Source: Bradyrhizobium ivorense
GTDB lineage: Bacteria; Pseudomonadota; Alphaproteobacteria; Rhizobiales; Xanthobacteraceae
DNA: 64,000 bases
Assembly (NCBI RefSeq): GCF_900696085.1
Contig: NZ_CAADFC020000004.1
Location: 814,985-878,984 of the forward strand
Direction of reading: 5' to 3'
Shown: positions 16,645 to 25,355 of the stretch, piece by piece
Position numbering within the stretch: the stretch's first letter is position 1
How the letters are laid out: the number at the start of each line of letters is the position of its first letter
The notes under the pieces: generated by a model
Told to the model about the DNA's origin: nothing
The model's database searches: none
What the model saw: only the letters and a program-made list of their open reading frames with translations
Program-made: the position numbers and the translations under genes

Positions 16645-16944
16645 TCACCTCGCCTTCTGGATTTTGGTGACGGTGTAGCCGGCATCGCCTCCCTCGGCCT
16701 CGAACTGGACCTTGTCGCCGACCTTGACCTGCTTGAGCAGGCCCGGGTCCTTGACGCGGTAGACCATCGTCATCGGCTCATCCATGCCGAGGCTCTTGGC
16801 CGGGCCGTGCTTGAGGGTGATCTTGCCGGCGTTCTCGTCGATCTTCTTGACCTCGCCGCTGATCGGCGCGGCCTGCGCGAAGGCCGAGCCCAATGCGAGG
16901 GCGAACATGGTGGCGGCGGCAATCCGGATCGTCTTGTTCATCAT
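16645..16944 (-). CDS. CusF-like periplasmic copper-binding protein
   Basis: 99 residues. After a signal peptide (MMNKTIRIAAATMFALALGS) comes one small OB-fold domain with the CusF pattern ISGEVKKIDENAGKITLKHG, then GMDEPMTMVYRV, then VGDKVQFEAE. CusF binds Cu(I) through one His, two Met and a Trp. Here the His (KHG) and the MTM methionines are visible, but the Trp before PEMTM is replaced by the GMDE segment. It is probably the distal gene of the copper operon that begins near 21096. Confidence 0.82.
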   Translation of the reverse strand: MMNKTIRIAAATMFALALGSAFAQAAPISGEVKKIDENAGKITLKHGPAKSLGMDEPMTMVYRVKDPGLLKQVKVGDKVQFEAEGGDAGYTVTKIQKAR

Positions 16945-16969
16945 GGCTGGTCTTTCTGTTCGCTGGTTG

Positions 16970-17431
16970 TCATTTCACGACGACGCGGCCGGTCATGCCG
17001 TAGTCGCGATGGTCGGGGATCAGGCAGGAATATTCGAACGTTCCGGCCTTGGTGAATTTCCAGACGATCTCCGCGGTCTTCTTCGGCGCCAGGCGGACGC
17101 CGTTCGGATCGTCATGCTCCATGTGCGGATGCTTCTTCATCACTTCGGCATGCTTCAAATTCTCCTCGGTGGTGGCGAGCAGGAATTCATGATCCTCGGT
17201 GCCGGCGTTACGGATCACGAAGCGGATCTGCTCGCCGCGCCTGACCTCGACGCGGAACGGCGTGAACTCCATCTCCTTCATCTCGATCTCGACCGTGCGC
17301 GACGGCTTGCTCGGATCGCCGGGCTCGCCGGCCGAGTAGGTTTCGTGACCGTGTTTTTCATGACCGCGCGAGGCCGCCGCGGTGACCGACAGCGCAGCCA
17401 GCGCGATGCCGATCCTGGTGAAGTGATTCAT
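16970..17431 (-). CDS. Cupredoxin-like periplasmic copper protein
   Basis: 153 residues. It has a signal peptide and then a His/Glu-rich stretch (HEKHGHETYSAGEPGD). The cupredoxin domain shows a type-1 copper site: His in EDHEFLLATTEE and Cys/His/Met in EYSCLIPDHRDYGMTG. A Met/His loop (KHAEVMKKHPHMEHDD) may add a second copper site. It probably receives or delivers copper or electrons in the periplasm next to the multicopper oxidase. A GGAGAAACG ribosome site supports the ATG at 17431. Confidence 0.87.
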   Translation of the reverse strand: MNHFTRIGIALAALSVTAAASRGHEKHGHETYSAGEPGDPSKPSRTVEIEMKEMEFTPFRVEVRRGEQIRFVIRNAGTEDHEFLLATTEENLKHAEVMKKHPHMEHDDPNGVRLAPKKTAEIVWKFTKAGTFEYSCLIPDHRDYGMTGRVVVK

Positions 17432-17485
17432 CGTTTCTCCATTTGGGTTTGATGCTGCTGTTTGTGAGACGACGGTTTCGATCCA

Positions 17486-18841
17486 CTACATCTTCATTCC
17501 CTTCATCGATGGCTTGGCCTTTCGCTCGGGCGCTGGCGGCGGCTGCCGCGCGGGCTCGGCGGCCGGCGCCTCGACCTCATAGGCGACGGTGCCGGGCGGA
17601 TGCTGGTACGCACCGGGGTCGGCGTAATCGTCGCGCGCGAGCCCGTCGCGGATCTTCATCACCGTAAACATGCCGCCCATCTCGATCGGCCCGAATGGTC
17701 CGGTGCCGGTCATCATCGGCAGCGTGTTGTCGGGCGCCGGCATCTCCATGTTGCCCATGGCCATGCCGGTCGATCCCATCACCATCGCGTCGGGCGCGAG
17801 CTTGCCGACCGCCTTCGCCAGATCCTGGCGCGACACGCCGATGAGGTTTCTGACGTCATGGCCCATCGCGTTCATGGTGTGGTGCGACTTGTGGCAGTGG
17901 AACGCCCAGTCGCCGGGATTGTCGGCGAGCATGTCGAACGCGCGCACCGCGCCGACCGGCACGTCGGTGGTGGTTTCCGGATATTGCGCACTCTCCGGCA
18001 CCCAGCCGCCGTCGGTGCAGGTCACCGCGAAATTGTGCCCGTGCACATGGATCGGATGGTTGGTCATGGTCAGGTTGCCGATCCGCACGCGTACTCTGTC
18101 GCCGAGCCGGATCGGCATCGGATCGATGCCGGGATAGACGCGGCTGTTCCACGCCCACATGTTGAAGTCGGTCATCTCGTTGACCTTCGGCAAATAGGTG
18201 CCGGGATCGATGAGGTAGCTGCTCATGATGAAGACGAAGTCGCGGTCGACCGGGCCGAACGCCGGATCGCGCGGGTGCACGATGAACATGCCCATCATGC
18301 CCATCGCCATCTGCACCATCTCGTCGGAATGCGGGTGGTACATGAAGGTGCCGCTGTGCTTCATCTCGAACTCGTAGACGAAGGTCTTACCGGGCTTGAT
18401 GTGCGGCTGGCTGAGGCCGCCGACACCGTCCATGCCGCTCGGCACGATCATGCCGTGCCAATGCACGGTGGTGTGCTCCGGCAATTTGTTGGTGACGAAG
18501 ATGCGGACCTTGTCGCCCTCGACCGCCTCGATGGTCGGGCCCGGCGCCTGGCCGTTGTAGCCCCAGAGATTGGCCTTCATGCCCGGCGCGAACTCGCGCA
18601 CCACGGGCTCGGCGACGAGATGGAATTCCTTCCAGTCGCCGTTCATCCGCCACGGCAGCGACCAGCCGTTGAGCGTCACCACCGGCCGGTAGTCCGGGCC
18701 GCTGGTCGGATGCAGCGGCGGCTGCATCACCGTTTTGTCCATGGTCGGCGCCTCCGGAATCGCGGCGGCCTGCACGCGCCCGCTGACTGCGCTTGCGGTG
18801 ACCAGCGCGGCGGTCCCCAAAAATCCACGTCGTGAATACAT
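17486..18841 (-). CDS. copA: Multicopper oxidase, CopA-type
   Basis: 451 residues with a Tat signal (MYSRRGFLGTAALVTAS), as expected for a folded, copper-loaded periplasmic oxidase. All copper-ligand motifs are present: HWHGMIVP, YHPHSDE, NHPIHVHGHNF and HCHKSHHTMNAM (type 1, 2 and 3 sites). The C-terminal quarter is Met/Gly-rich (DAMVMGSTGMAMGNMEMPAP) and ends KPSMKGMKM, typical of copper-tolerance oxidases that convert Cu(I) to Cu(II). The starting Met at 18841 removes an unlikely Arg/Pro-rich extension. It lies 13 bases after the TolC-like gene. Confidence 0.93.
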   Translation of the reverse strand: MYSRRGFLGTAALVTASAVSGRVQAAAIPEAPTMDKTVMQPPLHPTSGPDYRPVVTLNGWSLPWRMNGDWKEFHLVAEPVVREFAPGMKANLWGYNGQAPGPTIEAVEGDKVRIFVTNKLPEHTTVHWHGMIVPSGMDGVGGLSQPHIKPGKTFVYEFEMKHSGTFMYHPHSDEMVQMAMGMMGMFIVHPRDPAFGPVDRDFVFIMSSYLIDPGTYLPKVNEMTDFNMWAWNSRVYPGIDPMPIRLGDRVRVRIGNLTMTNHPIHVHGHNFAVTCTDGGWVPESAQYPETTTDVPVGAVRAFDMLADNPGDWAFHCHKSHHTMNAMGHDVRNLIGVSRQDLAKAVGKLAPDAMVMGSTGMAMGNMEMPAPDNTLPMMTGTGPFGPIEMGGMFTVMKIRDGLARDDYADPGAYQHPPGTVAYEVEAPAAEPARQPPPAPERKAKPSMKGMKM

Positions 18842-18854
18842 CGGCTGTCTCCGT

Positions 18855-20282
18855 TCAGTGATCGCCGCCGGCCGCCGACTGTGCGGACGAGGCGATGGCG
18901 GATGGTGTCGAGGGCGAACTGGTCGCGGCGCCGCCGTTGATCGCGGTCTGCAGGTCGGATTGCGCGAGCCAGAAATCGCGCTTGGCGTCGATCGCCGCGC
19001 GCAGCGATGCAAGGCGCTGCCGCGCCTCGGTCAGCAGCGCGAACACGTCGACCTGCATGCTCGAAAAGCGCAGCTGCATCTCCTCGGTGATGATCTGGCG
19101 CAGCGGCAGCACCTCGCGCTGGTAGTGGCTGGCAATGTCGTAAGCCGAACGGTAGACGCGGTAGGCGTCGCGCGCCTCGGAGCGGACGTTGACCGCTTTC
19201 TCGGTCAGGCGATTCATCGCCTGCCGGTAGGTCTCCGCCGCCTGGCGCACCCGCACCTCGCCGCCGTCGAAGATCGGGATCTGGAACTGGACGTCGAAGC
19301 CGCGCTCGCGGAACGGCGGGCTTTCCGGATCGTGCGTGCGCTTGTCGATCCCGGCGACGTCGAGCAGGGTGACGAAGCGCGTCGCCTCGGTGAGGTCGAG
19401 CGTCTTGGCGAGCGCGACGAGGTCCATCCGCGCAATCTGCAGATCGACACGATGGCTGACGGCATCGACTTCGATCGACGGCTGCTGCCGCGGCCGCCGC
19501 GGCAGCGCCGGCAGTGTGTTCGGGATCCGGAAGCCGAGGTCGCCGTCCCACAGCCCCATCAGCCGCGCCAGCCGCTCGCGCGCGCTCGCGGCATTCTGCC
19601 GCGCGCTGGCGAGGTCGGCGGTGATCTCGGCGTAAAACACCTGCTCGCGGGCCTGGTCGAGCTTGTTCATCGCGCCGGTCTCGCCGAGCTTTTTCGCAAG
19701 CTGCGCGGTCGATTCGGCGGTCGCCTTGGCGTCGGTGAGCAGCACGACCATCTCGCCAGCGGCAACCGCCGCGACATGCGCGCGCCGCACCTCGGCGGCG
19801 AGCCGCAGGGTGGCGAGCGCGGCGCGCAGCTGCGCCTGGCGGAACCGATCGCGCGCGATCTCGGAACGCGCCGGCAACGTCGCCAGCGCAAGGATGTCGC
19901 CGACCACCTGCCGCTCGACCTCGCTGGCGCCGTTGCCGGTGATACGCGAGATCGAGAACACCGGGTTCGGCGGCAGGCTTTCCGCGACGAGGTCGGTCTC
20001 AGCCAACGCCAGCTCGCTATAGGCCGCCTGCAGGCCCTTGTTGTTGAGCAGCGCGACCTGGACCGCGTGATCCGCCGTCAGGTTGTGCGCGAGCAGCCGT
20101 TTCACCGCAGCGTCGACGGTTGCGGCCTCGTCGGCGGAACGCACGAAGGCGACGTCCTTGCCGATGGCCCGCTCGGTCACGTCGGAGACGACGCCCATGC
20201 CGCGGTCGGCCGAGAACGAGGCGCAGCCGGCAAGCGCGGATGATGCCAGCAGCAGCAGCGGCGCGATGGTGCGATGTCGCAT
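18855..20282 (-). CDS. TolC-family outer-membrane lipoprotein
   Basis: 475 residues. It has a lipobox (LLLASSALAGC) and two TolC-type repeats of long amphipathic helices (ADHAVQVALLNNKGLQAAYS, RFRQAQLRAALATLRLAAEV, FQIPIFDGGEVRVRQAAETY). TolC/CusC-like proteins form outer-membrane exit ducts for export pumps. No RND pump or membrane-fusion partner is encoded nearby, so the partner must be elsewhere in the genome, or the protein acts in the copper block in another way. It has a good GGAGGG ribosome site and lies 9 bases after the small lipoprotein gene. Confidence 0.9.
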   Translation of the reverse strand: MRHRTIAPLLLLASSALAGCASFSADRGMGVVSDVTERAIGKDVAFVRSADEAATVDAAVKRLLAHNLTADHAVQVALLNNKGLQAAYSELALAETDLVAESLPPNPVFSISRITGNGASEVERQVVGDILALATLPARSEIARDRFRQAQLRAALATLRLAAEVRRAHVAAVAAGEMVVLLTDAKATAESTAQLAKKLGETGAMNKLDQAREQVFYAEITADLASARQNAASARERLARLMGLWDGDLGFRIPNTLPALPRRPRQQPSIEVDAVSHRVDLQIARMDLVALAKTLDLTEATRFVTLLDVAGIDKRTHDPESPPFRERGFDVQFQIPIFDGGEVRVRQAAETYRQAMNRLTEKAVNVRSEARDAYRVYRSAYDIASHYQREVLPLRQIITEEMQLRFSSMQVDVFALLTEARQRLASLRAAIDAKRDFWLAQSDLQTAINGGAATSSPSTPSAIASSAQSAAGGDH

Positions 20283-20291
20283 GGCGCCCTC

Positions 20292-20588
20292 CTACTGATT
20301 CGGCTTGGCCGGCGGCGTCACGCCGTCATTGCGCTCGCGCCACGGCAGCGGCGTCGCAGGACGCAGGCTGTCGTAAGGCGCAATGGTCGAGCGGTAGCCG
20401 ACGCCGGCCGTCCGCGCCGACGGGTCCGCCGGGTGGCCGGCCGCGACGGTTTGCCTGCCGTCGGACATGCAGCCGGCGAGCAATGCGGCCGCCAGCACGG
20501 CGGCGGTCCGCGTCAGGAAATAGAGTTGGGTGCGCCGGCCACGCCTTGTGGCCACGGCGGCGAGCCTCGCCCCGAGATGCGACAACAT
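20292..20588 (-). CDS. Small lipoprotein in the copper block
   Basis: 98 residues. A basic N-terminus precedes a lipobox (RTAAVLAAALLAGCMSDGRQ), and the mature part is short and Pro/Arg-rich (TIAPYDSLRPATPLPWRERN). It sits between the DUF2946-like gene and the TolC-like gene on the same strand with 9-base spacing to the latter. Operon membership is likely; function is unknown. Confidence 0.7.
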   Translation of the reverse strand: MLSHLGARLAAVATRRGRRTQLYFLTRTAAVLAAALLAGCMSDGRQTVAAGHPADPSARTAGVGYRSTIAPYDSLRPATPLPWRERNDGVTPPAKPNQ

Positions 20589-20661
20589 GGATCTGTCCCG
20601 ATCATCAATGAATCACAGGCCGCGCGCGATTGCGCGCCCGCGGCCACGACGTCAGCGATGA

Positions 20662-21096
20662 TCAGGCGATGGGGGGACGATAGAGCCGGGCCGGCGCCTC
20701 GCTGCGCAGGCCCTGAGAGGCCTCGGCGATGCGCGTCGCGATCGGATGCAGCGGCGCGGCAACCGACGGAAGATCGGCCGGCAGCGCCGACACGCACATC
20801 ATCGCGCAGCACGGCCCGGGCGAGTTCTTGCCGTCGTGGTCGTGCTTGGCGGGGATATTGGCATCGCTATCGGCGGCGTGATGCTGATGCATGGCGGCGT
20901 GATCATGCGCGGCGCCGCCGTCGTGGACCATCGCCACCGGCATCTCATGCGCATGCACCATGGCGACCGGCTGGACCTCGTCGGTCACGCACGGAAACGG
21001 CGCGCCGAACGCCAGCGCGAAGGACGGCGCGAGGACGCAAAACAGATAGGCCAGGATGATGGAACATCCCGCCCGCATCCGTCCCGACCTGTTCAT
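20662..21096 (-). CDS. His/Met-rich exported protein, DUF2946-like
   Basis: About 144 residues from the ATG at 21096 (alternatives at 21135 and 21078). After a hydrophobic signal segment (SIILAYLFCVLAPSFALAFG) comes a metal-binding region full of His and Met (AMVHAHEMPVAMVHDGGAAH, then DHAAMHQHHAADSD). Further on is a PCCAMMCVSALP motif, where the C-C-x-x-x-C arrangement suits Cu(I). It heads the copper operon, next to the CsoR-like palindrome. The DUF2946 label is by general resemblance only. Confidence 0.7.
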   Translation of the reverse strand: MNRSGRMRAGCSIILAYLFCVLAPSFALAFGAPFPCVTDEVQPVAMVHAHEMPVAMVHDGGAAHDHAAMHQHHAADSDANIPAKHDHDGKNSPGPCCAMMCVSALPADLPSVAAPLHPIATRIAEASQGLRSEAPARLYRPPIA

Positions 21097-21176
21097 TCGC
21101 ACCAACACGCGCCTTGCGCCTCCGATCGTCCGCAAGCTAGCCGCAAATCGGCTCGCTGCAAACCGCCGTCAGCTAT

Positions 21177-21193
21177 ATACCCCCACAGGGTAT
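21177..21193. promoter_or_regulatory. CsoR-like operator in the copper divergent region
   Basis: ATACCCCCACAGGGTAT has 6-base perfect arms (ATACCC/GGGTAT) around a 5-base centre. GC-tract palindromes flanked by AT like this are typical of CsoR/RcnR-type copper or metal repressors. It lies about 80 bases upstream of the copper operon start and about 170 bases before the divergent GDCCVxC gene. No csoR gene is in the window. Confidence 0.5.
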
Positions 21194-21362
21194 TGTTCAA
21201 TCCCGCGAATTCGTGTCGATACAAGGGAACTGCATCAAGCGAACCGCATCAAGCGCGCGGCATCACGATCGCGGCACACCACTTCCACGGCACGCGCGAT
21301 CCTGCAAGGATGGTGACGTCATGGTTCCCGGCCGCCGCGCCGGCGACATCATCCGGCATCGC

Positions 21363-21581
21363 ATGCAGCTCGTCTCGACCCTCATTTGCCCGGCTTGCGG
21401 ATTTGCCGCCGCGGAGACTATGCCGACCGACGCCTGCCAGTTCTTCTACGATTGCAAGGGCTGCGGCAGCCGTCTCAAGCCCAAGGCCGACGATTGCTGC
21501 GTGTTCTGCTCCTACGGATCGGTGCCCTGCCCGCCGGTCCAGACCGCAGGACGCTGCTGCGATCAGGCGCGATCGGCCTGA
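21363..21581 (+). CDS. GDCCVxC-domain small cysteine-rich protein
   Basis: 72 residues starting MQLVSTLICPACGFAAAETM. There are two paired-Cys sites (CPAC, and CKGC in FFYDCKGCGSRLKPK) plus the family motif region DDCCVFCSYGSVPCPPVQ, in which the usual G of GDCC is replaced by D. The family is known as GDCCVxC (seleno)proteins and is often found with metal or mercury resistance genes. A better ribosome site (AAGGATGG) precedes an ATG at 21321, so a 14-residue longer start is possible. It is divergent from the copper operon across the CsoR-like site, which suggests shared metal control. Confidence 0.75.
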   Translation: MQLVSTLICPACGFAAAETMPTDACQFFYDCKGCGSRLKPKADDCCVFCSYGSVPCPPVQTAGRCCDQARSA

Positions 21582-21606
21582 ACGCAGCAGCTTTGGCGCG
21601 GCGGCC

Positions 21607-23781
21607 TTACGCCTGTTTCAGCAGCGCCGGATCGATCGGCATCTTGCGCAGCCGCTTGCCGGTTGCGGCGAAGATCGCGTTGCTGATCGCCGGCACGATG
21701 CCCGACGTGCCGGTCTCGCCCATGCCGCCCGGCGGCTCCGTGCTCGGCACGATATGCACCTCGATCGCCGGCGCGGCGTCGATCCGCAGCATCTGGTAGC
21801 TGTCGAAATTGCCCTGCTCGACGCGACCGTCCTTCAGCGTGATCTCGCCATAGAGCGCGGCGGTGACGCCGAAATTGATGCCGCTCTGCAGCTGCGCCTG
21901 CACCGTGTTCGGATTGACCACGGTGCCGCAATCCATCGCGCAGACCACGCGGTGCACGCGCACCGAGCCGTCCTTGGCGACCTCGACTTCGGCGACCTGC
22001 GCGAGGTAGCTGCCGAACACGAATTGCAAGGACACGCCGCGGCCGCGCCCGGCCGGCAGCTTCTCGCCCCAGCCGGCCTTGGCCGCTGCAAGCTCCAGCG
22101 CCGCCTTGGCGCGCGGTGACTTGCCGAGCAGCGCGCGGCGATACGCTACCGGGTCCTGCTTCGCCGCCGCCGCCAGCTCGTCGATCATGCTTTCGGCGAC
22201 GAACACGTTGTGCGAGGGCCCGACGCTGCGCCAGAACGCGGTCGGAATGCCGGGCGGCTCGACCCGCACATATTCGACGTGGAAGTTCGGGATGTCGTAG
22301 ACCAGATCGATCGCGCCTTCGGTGGTATCCGGATCGAGGCCGTTGCGAAACACCGGCGGCGCCCAGCGCGCGAGCACCGACGATCCGGCGAACCGGTTGT
22401 TCCAGGCGACCGGCTTGCCCGCCGCATCGAGGCCGACGGAAATCCGGTCGAACCAGTACGGACGGTACATGTCGTGCTGGATGTCCTCCTCGCGGGTCCA
22501 CACCAGCTTGACCGGCGCGTCGACCTGTTTGGCGATCTGCACCGCGCGGATCACGCTGTCGACCTCGAGCCTGCGGCCGAATCCGCCGCCGAGCAGATGA
22601 TTGTGCACCACCACCTCCTCCGGCGGCAGGTTCAGCACCTTCGCCGCCACCGCCTGCGCGCGCGACAGCGCCTGGCTGCCGAGCCAGATCTCGCAGCCAT
22701 CCGCGCGCACATGCACGGTGCAGTTCATCGGCTCCATGGTGGCATGGGCGAGGAACGGCAACTGATAGGTCGACTCGACCCTGGTCGCCGCGCCCGCCAT
22801 CGCCTTGTCGGCGTCGCCGACATTTTGCGCCACCGCGCCCGGCCTGGTGGTGGCGGCCTCGAGCTCGCGCGCGATGTCCGCCGTGTTGAGCTTGGCGTGC
22901 GGACCGTCGTCCCACTCGATCGTCAGCGCGGCAAGGCCCTTCTTCGCCGCGCCCATGTGATCGGCGATGACGGCGACCGCATCGTCGAGCTGCACGATCT
23001 GGCGCACGCCCTTGACGGCTTTGGCCGCCGCGTCATCGACGCGCTTGACCTTGCCGCCGAACACCGGCGACTGCGCCAACGTCGCGACCTTGACGCCGGG
23101 CGGCCGGGCATCGATGCCATACATCGCGGTGCCGTTGATCTTCGACGGCGTATCGAGCCGCTTCGCCGGCGTGCCGATCAGCTTGAAATCGGCCGGGCTC
23201 TTCAGCGTCACCTGCTCCGGCACCGGCAGCTTGGCGGCATCGGCGGCCAGCGCGCCATAGCCGAGCTTGCGGCCGGAGGCGGCATGCAGCACCTCGCCCT
23301 TCTCGGCGCGGCAGGAAGCGGGATCGACTTCCCAGCGCTTCGCCGCGGCGGCGACCAGCATCGCCTTGGCGGTGGCGCCGGCCTTGCGCATCGGCTGCCA
23401 CGAGCCGCGCATCGCGTTCGAATTGCCGGTGGCCTGCACACCGAGCAGCGGATTGGCATAGAGCTTGTCGCTCGGCGGCGCGTGCTCGAGCTGTATCTGC
23501 TTCAGCTCGACCTCGAGCTCCTCGGCGATCAGCATCGGGATCGAGGTATAGGTGCCCTGCCCCATCTCGACATAGGGCATGGTCAGCACGATGCGGCCGT
23601 CGCCGCCGATCTTGACGAAGGCATTCGGCTCGAAATTGTCGGACGCGGCCAGCGCACCGTCGCCGCCGGCGAGCGGCAGGCTGACGCTGAGCAACAGGCC
23701 GCCGCCGGCCACCGCCGTCGCCCGGAGGAAATTGCGCCGCGACAGCTCGGCCGCGCGCTCGGAAAGATTCGTCAGCGTCAT
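21607..23781 (-). CDS. Molybdenum hydroxylase large subunit (IorB-like)
   Basis: 724 residues. The Tat signal (ERAAELSRRNFLRATAVAGG) points to export of a folded, cofactor-loaded enzyme. Molybdopterin-binding signatures of the xanthine-oxidase family are seen: the PYVEMGQGTYTS block, GGGFGRRLEV, PTAFWRSVGPSHNVFVAES, and the catalytic Glu in GGMGETGTSGIVPA. The layout (no FAD domain, separate 2Fe-2S subunit) matches isoquinoline 1-oxidoreductase-type and quinone-linked aldehyde dehydrogenases; the true substrate is unknown. The ATG at 23781 has GGGAGG upstream and lies 2 bases after the small-subunit stop. Confidence 0.9.
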   Translation of the reverse strand: MTLTNLSERAAELSRRNFLRATAVAGGGLLLSVSLPLAGGDGALAASDNFEPNAFVKIGGDGRIVLTMPYVEMGQGTYTSIPMLIAEELEVELKQIQLEHAPPSDKLYANPLLGVQATGNSNAMRGSWQPMRKAGATAKAMLVAAAAKRWEVDPASCRAEKGEVLHAASGRKLGYGALAADAAKLPVPEQVTLKSPADFKLIGTPAKRLDTPSKINGTAMYGIDARPPGVKVATLAQSPVFGGKVKRVDDAAAKAVKGVRQIVQLDDAVAVIADHMGAAKKGLAALTIEWDDGPHAKLNTADIARELEAATTRPGAVAQNVGDADKAMAGAATRVESTYQLPFLAHATMEPMNCTVHVRADGCEIWLGSQALSRAQAVAAKVLNLPPEEVVVHNHLLGGGFGRRLEVDSVIRAVQIAKQVDAPVKLVWTREEDIQHDMYRPYWFDRISVGLDAAGKPVAWNNRFAGSSVLARWAPPVFRNGLDPDTTEGAIDLVYDIPNFHVEYVRVEPPGIPTAFWRSVGPSHNVFVAESMIDELAAAAKQDPVAYRRALLGKSPRAKAALELAAAKAGWGEKLPAGRGRGVSLQFVFGSYLAQVAEVEVAKDGSVRVHRVVCAMDCGTVVNPNTVQAQLQSGINFGVTAALYGEITLKDGRVEQGNFDSYQMLRIDAAPAIEVHIVPSTEPPGGMGETGTSGIVPAISNAIFAATGKRLRKMPIDPALLKQA

Positions 23782-23783
23782 GA

Positions 23784-24245
23784 TCAACCTCCCGACTGCG
23801 CAGCTTGCTTGATCGCTTCGCGAATGCGCACGTAGGTGCCGCAGCGGCAGATATTACCCGCCATCGCGTCGTCGATATCGGCATCGGTCGGCTTCGGCTT
23901 GCTGGCGAGCAACGCCGACGCCGACATGATCTGCCCGGACTGGCAGTAGCCGCATTGCGGCACCTCGTGCGCGAGCCAGGCGTCCTGGATCTTCTTGCCG
24001 GCCGGCGTCTTGCCGACCGCCTCGATGGTTGTGATCTTGGAATCGCCGATGCTGTCGATCGTGGTGATGCAGGAGCGCACCGCGGTGTCGTCGAGATGCA
24101 CCGTGCAGGCGCCGCACAGCGCCATGCCGCAGCCGAACTTGGTGCCGGTCATGCCGAGCACGTCGCGCAGCACCCACAGCAGCGGCGTATCGCCGTCGGC
24201 GTCGACCGAATGACTGGTCCCGTTGATATTGATCTGGAAGGCCAT
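23784..24245 (-). CDS. 2Fe-2S subunit of molybdenum hydroxylase (IorA-like)
   Basis: 153 residues without a signal peptide, so it is probably exported with the Tat-tagged large subunit. The plant-type 2Fe-2S cysteines are in [18 protein letters not shown] and the later RSC. The second cluster is in [14 protein letters not shown] and [14 protein letters not shown]. It passes electrons from the molybdenum site to a membrane acceptor. No cytochrome c subunit is encoded beside it. The start at [10 protein letters not shown] removes a doubtful Arg-rich extension. Confidence 0.93.
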   Translation of the reverse strand: MAFQININGTSHSVDADGDTPLLWVLRDVLGMTGTKFGCGMALCGACTVHLDDTAVRSCITTIDSIGDSKITTIEAVGKTPAGKKIQDAWLAHEVPQCGYCQSGQIMSASALLASKPKPTDADIDDAMAGNICRCGTYVRIREAIKQAAQSGG

Positions 24246-24437
24246 CGCGACACTCCTGTCCTGGTTCGGCCTGCAAGGACGCTCGCGCGGTCGCCCCCTC
24301 CGGGCGCGGTCGGCAAGCATTTCGCATCAATCCGGCGCGCTGGTCGCGCCGATTACTCACTCGTGGTAATAAATCCAATTCCGGCGCCGCGTTAGTGACG
24401 CCCTGTTCCATTATGAAAGAACCATTGGTTTATAATC

Positions 24438-25319
24438 ATGGACCGACTGACCAGCATGGCCGTATTCGCCAAGGTCGCCGATCTCGGCTCCTTCACCGCG
24501 GCGGCCAAGGAGCTCCGGATCTCGCCGACCATGATCGGCAAGCATATCCGCTTCCTGGAGGAACGGCTCGGTTCGCAATTGATCAACCGCTCGACGCGGC
24601 GGCAGAGCCTGACCGAGCTCGGCCGCAGCTACCTCGATCACTGCAAGCGCCTGCTGGAAGAGGCCGAGGCCGGCGATGCGCTGGTCGAGGAAGCGATGAG
24701 CGCGCCACGCGGCAAGCTCCGCGTCGCCACCTCGGTCGCGTTCGGCTCCTACAGCCTGGCGCCGGCGCTGGTGCGCTTCATGAAAATCTATCCCGAGGTC
24801 ACGGTCGACCTCGTGCTCAGCGACAAGATGGTCGACCTGCTCGAGGAAGGCCTCGACGCCGCGATCCGGGTCGGCACGCTGACCGACTCCACCATGATGT
24901 CGCGCGCGCTGTCGCCCTACACCGGCGTGGTCTGCGCCGCGCCGAGCTATCTCGCCGAGCGTGGCACGCCGGCGCATCCGCACGACCTCGCCGGCCATGA
25001 ATGCCTGCGTTATCCCGGCTGGTCGGACGGCCAGCGCTGGACCTTTCTCGGGCCCGACGGCGAAATCCATGTCGACGTCAAGAGCCGCCTCACCATGAAC
25101 AGCACCTTCGCGATCCGCTACGCCGCGCTCGCCGGCGCCGGCATCGTGTTGATGCGTGACGAGCTGCTCGCCGGCGATATCGCCGCCGGCCGGCTCAAGG
25201 TGCTGCTGCCGGACTACCGGACGCAATCCCGCGCCCGCCAGATCCTGTGGCCGAAGCACCGCAAGATGACGCCCAAGCTGCGCGCGCTGATCGATTTTGT
25301 CGTGGAGACGTATGGGTGA
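24438..25319 (+). CDS. LysR-family transcriptional regulator
   Basis: 293 residues. The N-terminal winged helix-turn-helix is clear (MAVFAKVADLGSFTAAAKEL, then SPTMIGKHIRFLEERLGSQL). A LysR substrate domain follows (PRGKLRVATSVAFGSYSLAP to IDFVVETYG). It is transcribed divergently from the molybdenum hydroxylase genes, 192 bases away, so it is the likely regulator of those genes. LysR T-N11-A boxes were not located with certainty in the gap. Confidence 0.93.
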   Translation: MDRLTSMAVFAKVADLGSFTAAAKELRISPTMIGKHIRFLEERLGSQLINRSTRRQSLTELGRSYLDHCKRLLEEAEAGDALVEEAMSAPRGKLRVATSVAFGSYSLAPALVRFMKIYPEVTVDLVLSDKMVDLLEEGLDAAIRVGTLTDSTMMSRALSPYTGVVCAAPSYLAERGTPAHPHDLAGHECLRYPGWSDGQRWTFLGPDGEIHVDVKSRLTMNSTFAIRYAALAGAGIVLMRDELLAGDIAAGRLKVLLPDYRTQSRARQILWPKHRKMTPKLRALIDFVVETYG

Positions 25320-25355
25320 GGCAGCAGGCTGCGCTTGCTGATCCTGAATGAATCC

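Noticed and set aside
22210-23835. Plus-strand frame opposite the molybdenum hydroxylase gene
   Set aside because: A shadow frame; the composition is rich in Arg/His/Gly as expected from antisense of GC-rich coding DNA.
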